Shown in pieces: positions 1 through 11,185 of a stretch of 64,000 bases of DNA. Position 1 is the first letter of the stretch; each line of letters opens with the position of its first letter. The stretch spans positions 1,370,356 through 1,434,355 of the forward strand of contig JAJEKV010000141.1 of assembly GCA_021234155.1 (NCBI GenBank), in the 5' to 3' direction. Made by a program: the position numbers and the translations under genes. The DNA is from Isoetes taiwanensis. Its lineage: Eukaryota; Streptophyta; Lycopodiopsida; Isoetales; Isoetaceae. Below the pieces are notes generated by a model, which was given only the letters and a program-made list of their open reading frames with translations, ran no database searches and was not told where the DNA came from.

Positions 1-380
1 GAACCAGTAACAAGAAAGCGATCGAGATCTGGAGTTCCTGGAAACCTTACAGTCCCATGGAATCCAGAGCTTGAAGAAGCAGGACCATGGTGCATCTGCG
101 AGCAGGATTGTTTGTGTTTGGAAAGGGGACTTTCATCATGCATCAACTCAGGAGAGTTCATTGTCTTTTTTGTGATAGAATTCATCATTCCAAATCGATG
201 AAAGATGCAGGGTACAACCCCCATTTGCTGGAAGTAATGGGAGTTATGGCTGACGAGAACGATACAGTAAAGAAGCAAGACAGAGAAAGAGTGATGCAGT
301 GTTTCAGTTGGCTACAAATGAATGCGACAATTCAGAAGTCGACATGCTATCAACATGAGCTACTGGTCGGAGATTTTTGA
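1..380 (+). other. possible truncated coding segment at window edge
   Basis: Frame 1 is open from the first base to about 201 and reads through a plausible segment (GNLTVPWNPELEEAGPW near bases 40-90). A second frame is open over 87-380 (AGYNPHLLEVMGVMADENDT). I recognise neither. Two overlapping open frames next to a window edge could be the end of a gene, a frameshifted remnant, or chance. AT content rises sharply after 380, so any coding sequence stops there. Low confidence. Confidence 0.2.
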
Positions 381-516
381 AAAGTTTTTGTATTTTGCTA
401 TGAAAAAAATCCAACAGATTATATTTGCTCATGGCGAGAAATGTCGAGAAGAAAAAGAAGATAGGGGAATCATCTACAGGTAAGAAATCATCCAAGTTTT
501 TTTTAATATGTCATCA

Positions 517-1324
517 TGGTATATGTAACAAAAGTTAGACTTATTCAAATCTAATAGATATACTTCAACGATGCCATGGTATGATTAACAGTATTTTTAA
601 CTCTTATTGATTTTAATCATTGTTGTTTATCTTTAGATTCAAATTATGATAGTTGCTAAAGTATAAAATTTCTTTCAAAATTTATTTTCGTTTTGATTTA
701 TTTAGAATTATATTTTCATCTAAAATCAACTCTGTATAATTGAAAGGTTATTTTTTCAAAATATTTAAATAAAGTTTTAGATTTATAATTATTTAAATGA
801 TTATGCTTATGTTTAAAAAAATTGTATAATTTATTATTGACTAAGTTTCAATATATTTTCTTTCATTAATAATAATAAATTATTCAATAGTTATTACTAA
901 AATATTAACTTTATAATTTAATTGATTTCACCCTAAGACTTTTCTTGAAGGTATTTTTAAAAGTATAAAAGTTTGTGAAAAATTCTCATAATAGCTTTAA
1001 GTCAATCACTTATCGAACCATCAAATTTCATCTACAAATTATCAGGATTGCCAAACTTTAAATTTATTAAACCACTGAAAATTGAAATTTTATATTTTTG
1101 AAATGTCAAATTCTGCATAGATTCAAGTGAAAATTAGTTTGAAAAGTAATTTTATGCTTTGATAACAATTAATGTCTTAATTTAAAGATAAACTTATATA
1201 ATTAAAACTCATAAAAATTATAACAATCAGGAAGAGTTAAATATAATATATATATTCTTATAATGGAGTCCTTGAAGTGTTATCTATTAAATCTAAATAA
1301 GTCCATGTTTTATTGAATGTGCCA
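517..1324. mobile_element. TIR-bearing DNA element, copy A (non-coding, MITE-like)
   Basis: A very AT-rich segment with imperfect terminal inverted repeats. The left end runs through GACTTATTCAAATCTAATAG and ACTTCAACGATG; the right end reads the reverse complement (CTTGAAGTGTTATCTATTAA, then AATAAGTCC, ending near GTGCCAT). The whole segment matches the 2202-2981 segment in opposite orientation. No transposase is visible, so it would be non-autonomous. I could not define a target-site duplication, so no superfamily is assigned. Confidence 0.5.
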
Positions 1325-1702
1325 TAGCCTTGATGTTTTTGCCTATGTTAGAATCATGTCTGTTGTTTTGCTGGAGACCGATTTTTGCAGCATGTAGATA
1401 CCATATTTAGTTAAAGAAGATGTGTGCAAAAATTTAATAGATCCGTTTTAATCTGCTTCATTTCTTGGAGTAACATTCAGCTAGGGTTAGCAACACGAGG
1501 CTTTTCGCTGTAACTTTTATACAGGTAATATTACATCGCATTTAATTTCTGGTAAAAATATTGCAGAGGCACATAGGCCTATTCTAAAATATACCACTAA
1601 TAATAGTATTTTTAACGTCAATATCCAAAGAAGTTAATATCCTCTATAGCATATTATAAACATTGACTTCTTAGAACTCTTGTGTAATGTCTTCGCATGC
1701 CT

Positions 1703-1828
1703 CATAAAATTTTAACTTTAAGAAAGATAAAAACTTACTATAAACATAAAATTTTAACTTTAAGAAAGATAAAAACTTACTATAAACATAAAATTTTAAC
1801 TTTAAGAAAGATAAAAACTTACTATAAA
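1703..1828. repeat. 42-bp tandem repeat, three identical units
   Basis: Three exact head-to-tail copies of a 42-base unit beginning CATAAAATTTTAACTTTAAG, lying between the two inverted TIR elements. The open frame here on the minus strand, with its repeated FLSFLKLKFY, is a by-product of the repeat (42 is divisible by 3). Exact identity means recent expansion. Confidence 0.9.
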
Positions 1829-2201
1829 AATGAAACTCATATGATTTGAAAACATGAAGAAGCTTTAGGGAACACGGGTTATACCTATATGCTACAAACA
1901 CTGCATGAAGACCTCCCTGTCGCGCAGCAAAGTACACCGCGATACCGTGTTTGAGCTCTCATTTCTCTTGGTAGGATCTACACTCCTTTCTATTACGAGC
2001 TGCTTTGACATTTGGATAAGGGCAATTCACGTTGTAAAATGACCAACATTTATTACAGTACCATCAGAGCTGGTCAATGGACGGCCCATGCTTAACCTCT
2101 CGTGAATTGCACGCGCATTTGCATATATTATTATTTTGCAATTTAACGTCTCAAAATAAGTTCTCAAATATTGAATAGCGACAGTTGCGAGCTCACTTGG
2201 G

Positions 2202-2981
2202 TTTTGACATATTCAACAAAACTTAGACTTATTCAGATTTAATAGATAGCACTTCAAGGACTCCATTATAAGAATATATATATTATTTAATTCTTCTTAA
2301 TTGTTATAATTTTTATGAGTTTTAATTATATAAGTTTATCTTTAAGTTAAGACCTTAATGATTATAAAAATTCAAAATTACTTTTCAGACTAATTTTCAG
2401 TTGAACTTATTTAGAATTAGACATTTCCAGAATATCAAATTTTAATTTTTAGTGATTTTACAAATTTAAAATTTGGCAATCCTGATAATTTGCAAATGAA
2501 ATCCGATGGTTCGATAAGCAATTGACTTAAAACTATTATGAAAAATTTCTCAATTTACAAACTTTTATACTTTTAAAAACACGTTTAAGAAAGTTTTTAG
2601 GTCATAATCAATTAAATTATAAAGTTAATATTTTGTAATAACTATTGAATAATTTATTATTAATGAAATAAAATATATTGAATCTTAATCAATAATAAAT
2701 TATTCAATGTATTTACAGATAAACATAATCATTTAATTAATTCCAAATCTAAAACTTTACATTTCAATTATATAGCATTTATTTTAAATAATTCTAAATA
2801 AATCAAAGTGAAAATTAATTTAGAAAGCAATTTTATACTTTGGTAACCTTCATACTTTTGCTCTAAAGATAAACAAAATAAATGATCAATAAGAATTAAA
2901 AATAATGTTGATCTTATTATGACATCCTTGAAGTATATATCTATTAGATTTGAATAAGTCTAAATTTTGTTAAAGATGCCA
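2202..2981. mobile_element. TIR-bearing DNA element, copy B (inverted relative to copy A)
   Basis: Begins with CTTAGACTTATTCAGATTTA and ACTTCAAGGACTCC, and ends with CTTGAAGTATATATCTATTA then GAATAAGTCT and GATGCCAT. It is the reverse complement of 517-1324 along most of its length, with scattered substitutions and small indels. No coding capacity. Copies A and B form a roughly 780-base inverted pair with an ~880-base spacer. Confidence 0.5.
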
Positions 2982-2984
2982 TAA

Positions 2985-4310
2985 GGCATTCAGTCAGCTG
3001 CAGCATGATTAACTCTTGTCAACAAATTGTTCTCTAATTAACTGTTTTTGCCTATTGCATTCTGGTTTAATTGAAACAACGATAAGAAAAATCACTTGAT
3101 TCCCAAAGACTGCGGCAAGAGCTAACCGGCCAGATTAAGTAAGGGCTATTTCCTTTTGCAAAATCTCTTGGCTTAGGAAACGTACATGTGCCGCTTTTGT
3201 CTCCATCTGCTGGATTACACATCAATAGGGCTGAGCTATATCACCACGGTTAGGACTGGATCCCAGTTCCGGAGGGCTTTGCCAACAGAAAAGAAATTAG
3301 AAGAATAAGCAAAAGGGGCAAAACTCAACTTGTATGCACGGGACACGAATACTACAGATCCACCACAATCGACCCACTAAAGTGCTTACCAGGAAGAGGA
3401 ACTGGCATGTTCCCGATTTCATAATGCAACAACACATAAAGCTGAATCTTCAAAGAAAAAGATGTTGGTGGATCCTCAAGCGTGGAGCGCAAGCTTTCAA
3501 ACAAGAAATTGATTTCAGAGGGATAAGTTCATACTAGAAAACCCAAGAATCCTGCCCTGCTCGCCACAATCCACCCATCCGATGTTATCTCCTAAAACAT
3601 GAAATCTGCCAAAATAGATGCAAACCTAAATCTCGAACACTCACCATGTAAAAACGCACCCCCCACCCCAACACACACACACACAGAAAAAAAAAAAAAA
3701 AAAAAATAAAATCTTCCCTACGTCCCTAGTAAGCAGCACATCTTCAAATCTTGAAGGGCCTCTATGTGCCTTGCACAATTTACTGAGAACCTAGGTGCTC
3801 TTGAATGCACATTATCTTGACACGAGAGTCTGCTTGATACATATTCAAAGCAGATTTACAGCATGTTTCTAGATGCTTATGTCTGCATGAACTCGATGTG
3901 CATTGACCTGTATTTTGCCTCAAGTGCTTCCTTTCTACCAATGCAATTTTCCCGTTCTGCGAGTTCCTATTTCAGCCAGACAAAAACATCTATGAGCTGG
4001 GCAGCTCGGTATCATTGTATATAAATCACAAACTTGAACCAAATCATCTCATCTGATCATCATTATCTTCTCTTCAAACGCATCATTTCTAATTTCAGGG
4101 ATGATACTTCGCAGCATGTGCCTTTACAACAATGGAATTCCCGTTTTTCATTACATAGCATTTGGAGATTTGTGAAATTTAAGTCAGCAGATTTTGTACT
4201 GTCCTGATATGAAACGATGCAAATATTGGCTGTAAAATTCCTGCTATATGCCGAGGTCAATGGAGAATTTGAAGCTTCAAGATGTGTATGAACCTTTTTC
4301 CTGGTCAAAT
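2985..4310. other. stretch without recognised genes; CA/poly-A tract
   Basis: No supported gene. A short (CA)n run at about 3672-3685 is followed by a run of about 20 A at 3687-3706. The 81-aa minus frame at 4063-4308 lies beyond the PPR pseudogene's E region and resembles nothing known to me; it may be its old 3' flank. Confidence 0.4.
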
Positions 4311-4319
4311 TTTATGTGT

Positions 4320-5842
4320 AGTCCTGAACCATATTTGATAATATGACATATGGTGCTGCACTCTCAGGATCCAATAGGAACACATGCTTTGCAACTCGGT
4401 TTGCCCTTTCAAAATCACCAGAGGTAGTTTTGCACGAGTCCAACAAGGTCGTCCATGAAGTAGCATCAAGTTCAAATGGCATGACATTAATCAAATTTCC
4501 CGCCTCCCTCTGCATGGCCAAGGCTATCAATCACGCAGGTAATGCTAAAATTATGACTCATTGAAGCAAATAAATGGTACCCTTTATGTACTATTCCAGC
4601 ATGGCTGCAAGCAGAAAATATATTGCAAACTGTAATTGAGTTTGGGTGTACTCCTTCTAGGTACATTTCGTCAAATATCTTGAAGGCCTCACTAACATGC
4701 CCATGTTGGGCATTGGCAGCAACCATGGCAGTCCATGGAATTACTCCTCATTGAGGCATTATGTCAAACAACAAATGCACATCACTCAAACTTCCCTAGC
4801 ATACACGTTGATTAAGACAGTAGATACAACGATATGCAACTCATATCCATGCTCCATAACCACCAAATGTACATATTTACCTTCAACAAGTGCAGCATTG
4901 TGCGAGCAAGCATCAAGGCACTTGTAAAAGTGGCTTCATTTGGAAGAATGCTGCCTTGCAGCATCATTTCAAAAAGCTGAAGCATCTCTTTAATCTGCCC
5001 CTGCTAACCATATGCACCGATTATCGTGTTCCACGAAATATGGTCTCGTTTCGGTATTCTGTTAAAGAGCTGCAAGGCCTCCTCTGCTTTACCCTGTTGC
5101 GAATAAGCGCACATAGCAAGGTTCTAAGACATAACATCTCGTTCCTGCATTTGGTCAAATAGGTTAAGTTCTTTTTGGATGCAGCCCATCTGGACATGTG
5201 CTGCAATGATGGCATTCCATGAGACTACATCTTTTTCAGGCATTTGGGTAAAAAGTTCAAGAGCGTCCTTCAGTTGCCTCTTTTGTGCAAAGGCTGTGAT
5301 CGTGGTTATCCATGAAACAGCATCCTTATGGGGCATTTGTTGGAATAGTTTCATGGCCTGTTTAAGCATCCCTTGCTTGGCATAAGCTGTTACCATTGAA
5401 GTCCAAGAGACTGTGTTCTTGCAAGGCATTTTTGAAATAGCTCTAAAGCCTCCTTCAGTTGACCTCTTTCAACATATGCACCAATCATGATGTTCCAAGA
5501 AAAAGAATTGCGGTTAAGCATGCTATCAAAAACATTTCTAGCATCTTGCAAAGTCCCACATTTGCCATACATCTGCACAAGAAGATTGCATACAAACCTA
5601 TCTTCTAATAGGCCAATTTGGGCAATGTAGTCATGAAGGCGCTTACCTTGAAACAGATGATTTTTACTGATACAGCTCCTTAAGCGAGCAATTAGGCTTT
5701 CTCTGCATGCTGCAGAACCTTCGCATGGTTCATTTGTATCTTTCTGAGCTCGGAAAGACAGGAATCTTGTTATTGACTTCGGTGCCGTCTGCTTAGCATC
5801 TGAGATCATTCTAAATCGCCATTGTTGACAAAAAGCTTGCAT
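4320..5842 (-). pseudogene. PLS-class PPR protein pseudogene with E region
   Basis: PPR proteins of this class bind organellar RNA, often as C-to-U editing factors. The N-terminal third is open (5842 to about 5430) and includes LHDYIAQIGLLEDRFVCNLL and ARNVFDSMLNRNSFSWNIMI. Further repeats follow in another frame (AMKLFQQMPHKDAVSW, EKDVVSWNAIIAAHVQMG). The frame change falls at a run of A (minus strand) near 5427-5432, consistent with a one-base deletion. Beyond 5124 the reading continues but meets TAG where Trp is expected in DVMSWN, and a second TAG in a GAYG-QQGQ context. The 3' part still shows FDEMYLEGVHPNSITVCNIF, ACSHAGIV, SWTTLLDSCKTTSGDFERA and LLDPESAAPYVILSNM, the usual end of an E motif; no DYW domain was seen. 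Multiple stops and frameshifts make it a pseudogene. Confidence 0.85.
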
Positions 5843-6123
5843 GAAGTTGTTCCCATATGTTTCTACATAAATGGTAGCGCCATAGCAGATGCATTGCCCT
5901 AGATAATGACCTAGGGAGTTTCGTACCCTAAACTATCTTTCACAATCTCATGGCACTCGTTAATGTTCTTCATCAACATCAAATCAAATTGAAAATTAAC
6001 TGGTGCAAAGTATGAATTCATATGGAATCACGCTCTGTTTTAACTAGTCGGAGTCTATAGTTAAGAACTCGGGATGCCAGACTTGAGTATTAGGAGAAGC
6101 CTGCTCGATCTAAAACCATAAAA
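5843..6123. other. flank between PPR pseudogene and tandem array
   Basis: About 280 bases upstream (minus-strand sense) of the PPR start. Nothing recognised. The array's first unit begins at TTTCTACTTAGAATC, at 6124. Confidence 0.4.
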
Positions 6124-7510
6124 TTTCTACTTAGAATCATTTTTGTTTGATTGAAGGAAAAAGCTTGGATGCTCATACATGTGAAGCGATCTCGAGATTA
6201 TTCATATTAAAAGTGCGTCCATAGAATTGAAGACATAAAGGTAGCTGAGTATGGGATCACACAAATATAGCTGGGGGGCTCTTACGACCCTAATGACCAC
6301 TGGTAAATGTGTGCTCGACAATGCCACGCATAAACAAGTTCTTCCATGTATTCGCCACCAAAATTTAATGGATTATTATAAGAGCCAAGCATCTTTGAGA
6401 TAAGCACTTGCTCGTGACGACGTGAATTTGTATGGGCCTTTAATGAAAGATGGTTCCACTAAAGGTTCTACCCTATATGGCTATGGGATTCACAACCAAA
6501 ATTGAATGGAATATCATGAGTGCCAAGCCTTTCGGAGATAAACACTTGTGAGTATTGTTGCATAAGTTGTCAATCTTTTGTATGCAAGAAAGCTCTAAAG
6601 ACATCCCAAACATAAGACAATATTGGTCAATTGTCTTTGATGAGCCTAAAGCATTTGCTAATGGGACTTGAAACAAAGACATGATTTGTCCACAAAGCTA
6701 CTCTTTTCTTCACTAAACAGTATTATATTATACATAAAATACATGTTTAGGTCCAACGATGGATTGTAGTCGGTTTGGGCATGTCCACAATGGAAGGGAG
6801 CGGTTTGAGCCGATTTGCTACATAAGTCTAGATTGAGCCGATTAAGTTTCTTTTGAAGCAACCGGGAGCTTGAATGATCTTATTCAAGCCATAGAAGGGG
6901 CTTAGATTCTTAGGAGCATCGGCAAGACGGCGCCATGGCCTTCGCCCATTATGCGATGGGCATTGTAACGCGATCGAGAGCAATGGGAGTAGAAGCACGA
7001 GACCACAACGTTATGGTCCGAGGTTTCTTCTCAAGAAGCGGAGAGATCTTAACCAATCGGCTCCGTTTCATGACCCTCTCCAAGATGAAATTCCATGCTC
7101 GATGCACATTCTCAAGGCAACTCGCTTTGGTATTCAATGCCCAGATAAGCCATGTATCGTGAAATTCACAGTGGTAGATGCACTGATGAGAGATGCTACA
7201 GTGGTAGATCATGACCTCCCGCCCCTGCAACATGAATCCCATCGACAAGAGCTATTTTGCATCAAGGCATAAAACGTGATGGAGGATAACCTGTCACTAA
7301 GAGGATTGTAACTTACCCCAATAACTATCTCATTTCTAGGAGAAGTGGTGGAGATCTAACCCTAATGATCGGCCTCTATATCAACCATTAAAGACTACGG
7401 ATTTTGATGGGCCCGGTTGAAGGGAAGCCTTCATCCGCTTTGATCCCATGCAAACAGATCTCGATTGCTAATAAGGACAAGGAAATACCCTAAATTGGCT
7501 TGAGCTTGAG

Positions 7511-8600
7511 TTTTTTTTTTTTTTTTTTGGAAGGACTTGAGCCTTTATTATTTAGAGAAAGTTTACGAGTACAATGGGGACTAATAACTCAATGGAGAGA
7601 ATTTCCACCGTGAAAGCAAAACCACCCCACTCAAATACAACATCTAAAACAATATGAAGAGCAAGCAAAAACTCATAAGTAAGTATGAATCAAGATAGTG
7701 CTCCCAAATACGGCTCTTCACCTCATTAGCAATTGATGAGCACTGAATGCTTTGACAATTCGTTTGTTGGGTATCAAGAAGGATCTCGTGCATCCGAACA
7801 AGCAAGACCTTTGAATATGAGAAGATTCCTTCTTTTCCAAATGGACCAAATGATCCATGCGAAGCCAAATGAAACGCTCTTTTTGCCAAATTATCCCAAC
7901 TACTTGATAGATCGCTAATAACACCTGGGGCTATTCAAATTGCAATGAAAGAGGCCTTGAAGCCACAATCAAACATGTCCGACATGTCTACATAGGAAGA
8001 AGCAATGCTCAATTGTCTCGGCCCCTACGCGGCACATAAGGGACAAAGTGCAAATACCTCTGGACGAAATTTGTGCACCGAATATTAACGGAGATAACGA
8101 TGAGTGACTTGCCACCATAAAAGCAGATACTTTGGGATGGAGTAGTTTATCCCATACCCATTTCCATACCGCTTCTCACGATCCCTAGGAATGACCAAAG
8201 GCCACTTGGACTTTAAGGAGGCAAGACGCGAAAGATCAAGCAAGACCTTGTACATGGAATTCACCAACTTATCTCGCTTTGACATGCTCATGAACTACCC
8301 AAGGCCGGGGTCATCTACTTGTGCTATTGGAGGAAGAATTTAAGACACCTTTCGCCAAATAGCTCCATCCCACCTTAAATGGAGGAACTTAGCTCTAAAC
8401 TCTTCCCATGTCAAGAATTGCCTTTGATTATTATACCAATCGATATCACATGCACACTGGCCGCTCTCCATCGGCCCATTTGCGTCAATGGGTGGACTGA
8501 AGCTACCAGAGGACCCTTTGTCCAATGGAATCCACCAACAACTTGGCCGTGCTAGTGTGATAAGATGGTGAAAATGAAACAGATTATACAGGTCTCCCAT
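7511..8600 (-). mobile_element. LINE 3' end (copy 1), 5'-truncated
   Basis: The minus-strand poly-A appears as an 18-base T run at 7511-7528, followed by GGAAGGACTTGAGCC. The body matches the better-preserved copy at 22299-23640 but its frames are broken (WDGAIWRKVS and the zinc-binding region survive in pieces). Confidence 0.8.
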
Positions 8601-8869
8601 GCAACTAGCAAACCTCTAAGAAATAGGGACGATTAGGGTATCCTGGCATTGGATAAAACAGAGCCTAGGGGAAAAAGTGGCCTAAGAGACCGAGACTCAA
8701 AAGAAATGCACATTTGCAAAGACTCGATAAACAAGACGGAAATGGGGGACTCATCCACATTATTCAAAATTCTCCAAATAAACTTAGAAATCATCACCTT
8801 GCTCCGAAAATGTGCAAAATGTGGTTGCTAACAATTCTCAAAATGGCATTTTTTTTTTCAATCTAATGA

Positions 8870-9125
8870 AACTCTGCTTTAGTAGAGGTGGACATAGAGA
8901 CACTCATTGCTCTATCAAAGCTGATGCTCGAAGAATCGAACAAATTAAAAACATCCTATATGCTGAGATACCCCCAATCGTTATTAAATTGAAGGAATAT
9001 ATGCGAGAAGTAGCGTAGAAGATGGACAAAGAAGGACCGACAAGACTATAGGAGTTAGTTGATTGGTATGGGGCAAATTTTGTGGTCCATGACTAAGAAG
9101 ATAATCTACAAGAACTAAACTGCAA
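8870..9125 (+). pseudogene. charged helical protein fragment (copy 1)
   Basis: Same fragment as at 23647-23900, but with a scramble at the codons around 9014-9016 that creates a stop (TAG) after REVA. Confidence 0.3.
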
Positions 9126-9442
9126 TTAATTTCACTTTTGTCCGCCCTCTCCCAACCTTTTATAGATATAGTAACGTATCTCATAGGCGAGAGGACTTTT
9201 GGGTTAAGAGATGCAATGACTCCCAACAGATCTCATTTTATTGTTCCTTAATCCACGCTATTTCCGGATCCATTGAGGATCCAATCTTCTAAGCATGATC
9301 TCGGTATTCTCGGAAGGAATTAACTCCGATATGTCAATCCGCCATGATAGAGATAGTCGCCCCATCCTGGGCTAGGGATCCGAGATACAACACAATAGGA
9401 TGGGCTATGCGATAACTTGAAAAATTTAAAGTATTGACACCA

Positions 9443-9594
9443 AGGTTGTTGCAATTATATCCCACAAAATCCTATGAATTGTTATGAATATAGTATCGGT
9501 GATAAATCTTGAGAGGTACCTGGCCCTCAAGGATCCACTCTTTTAGTTTGTTGGTTGGCATAAGGAGTTTAGAGCTTAACATTGGTATCAAAGC
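9443..9594 (+). mobile_element. LTR end with primer-binding site (copy 1)
   Basis: TGGTATCAAAGC at 9583-9594 is a one-mismatch version of the plant initiator-Met tRNA primer-binding site (TGGTATCAGAGC). It directly follows a segment ending CTTAACA, as expected for the end of a 5' LTR. The LTR start is uncertain; TGTTGCAATT at 9443 is a candidate. Confidence 0.6.
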
Positions 9595-9787
9595 ACAGAT
9601 TCAAATCCTGTTGGGGCAACCATGTGGGGTGGTTGGTGGGAATGCATCTTTCTATTCGTAATTTGGAGGCCACTTTGGGATTTCTTAGACCAACTTCACT
9701 TCAATGATCTAGCCAGGTTTCCAACTGTACAATCATAAGCATGTCAATGATCTTGGAGAGGTTGGGACCCATCAAGGATCCACCCAT

Positions 9788-10165
9788 TGTTAGAAATAAA
9801 CAATCTTGAGGTTTTATTTTGTATATTCAATAGAGAATTTTATCAATCACAATGCCAACAATCCCAAAACTTCACAATTCAATCTTGCTTATCACACACA
9901 ATAGCAATTTTCATTTACAAATGTCCTTGTAGTCAAATGTTAAAGGACCAATACAATATTATCTAGAGTTGAATGCTTTTACGCCAGCAATATTATTGAA
10001 ACCATCGAAAATCACTATAGCATTACTGTTTATTTGGTACTACAACAAACACTGTAGCAGCATCGGCTTAAAATGAATTTACCTTTGTAATTTCAACTGT
10101 GCAACGAATTTCCGTGTGTATGTATAATCAATCTGTACATCTTAGTTCTATTTACAAGGTTCCGA
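9788..10165 (-). mobile_element. solo-LTR-like segment (copy 1)
   Basis: Begins TGTTAGAAATAAACAATC and ends near ACAAGGTTC. It is collinear with the LTR at 42640-42997, including AATAGAGAATTTTATCAATC, CTTATCACACACA and GTTAAAGGACCAA. Since 42640-42997 has its primer-binding site on the minus strand, this copy is also a minus-strand LTR. No adjacent primer site is visible, so it is a solo LTR. Confidence 0.7.
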
Positions 10166-10606
10166 CGGTTTTGCAACCACCGAACCATACTGCATCAATC
10201 CTGGCTTTGAATCATTCGACCGAGTTTCTTCTTTTCTTTTCCAAATGCAGCCTCCCTCCAAGCATTTTTGGCCGACTAAATACATAACAATTTTCGACCA
10301 TTGAATATAATAACTTAGGTAAGTTCAAATTTACTAGCGACTTTCAAATACAAGGTCATTTGTATCAATTGTATATTTCAAACTTAAATCTAATCTTAGA
10401 CCACCTTCACTTCAATGATCCAGCCAGGTTTTAACCGCATAATTCTAAGCATGTAAATGATTTCATTCCTTCAAACCCCCAAAATATTCTCCTTTCCCAA
10501 TGATTATGAGGTGAACTAGAAATAATGATTTTTTACATCTCCCTTTCACCTCATAATTTTTAGAACTACTTTGCATCTTATTTAATCAGCTAGAATCTTG
10601 AATCTG

Positions 10607-11185
10607 CTACAACTTAGAGCCTTTGTAAAATGCCCGGCCAACTATTCTTCCGACCTTTTATATGCTAAATTTAATTATATATTTTACTCACTATATCTAT
10701 TATGAAGTGCAACTCCATTTTTATATCCTTGGTTTCTCGATTGCAAAAAATAGATTCCTACTCATAACTATGCATTTCGATCGCCCCTATATAGTACAAG
10801 ATTTTCCATCCGCTTGAGTCCCAATTCTTCTAGAAGTATCCTAGGCCAAACTTTCATTAGCGTACTAGTGTAGGCTGCTTCATGAGGGGTAGATAATTCT
10901 ATTGAAGATTGCTTCTTACTTCTCCCGCTTATTGGACCACCACCTAGCATTAGTAAATAACCGTGAGTCCGATCTTCTCTCCCTCGTGATCAGAATAACC
11001 AACCAAATTCAAGTTTTTTTTTTTTTTTTTTTTTTTTTGAAGGCATGGTTGGTGGGACTTGCACCCCCACGTCTCCCACCCAATGGTATAAATTCAAGTT
11101 GCTAGTGTTGTATTCATACCGAATATTTTTATTCTCTTTTAAATATATTAGGACTTCTTTACTGCTAGCTAATGATGTTTTTTCA
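10607..11185 (-). pseudogene. copia RNase H fragment split by SINE (copy 1)
   Basis: Minus-strand reading gives MLGGGPISGRSKKQSSIELS and LLEELGLKRMENLVLYRG, the copia RNase H pattern (GG-ISG-SKKQ followed by the E-AY region). The frame is broken by scrambles. A SINE interrupts it at 11014-11089. Confidence 0.75.
11014..11089 (-). mobile_element. 5'-truncated SINE in copia fragment, TSD visible (copy 1)
   Basis: T run 11014-11038 (minus-strand poly-A), then GAAGGCATGGTTGGTGGGAC and ACGTCTCCCACCCAATGGT. Flanked by the 9-base direct repeat AAATTCAAG (11005-11013 and 11090-11098), a target-site duplication. It shares the TTGGGTGGG..ACGTGGG..TGCAA block with the fuller SINE at 45204-45425. Confidence 0.8.

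Noticed and set aside
1671-1937. Repeat protein with three FLSFLKLKFY units
   Set aside because: A 42-base tandem repeat in AT-rich DNA; nothing coding-like outside it.
6935-7250. Overlapping ~75-99-codon frames on both strands of the unit
   Set aside because: The frames differ between copies because of scrambles, and none has a recognisable motif.
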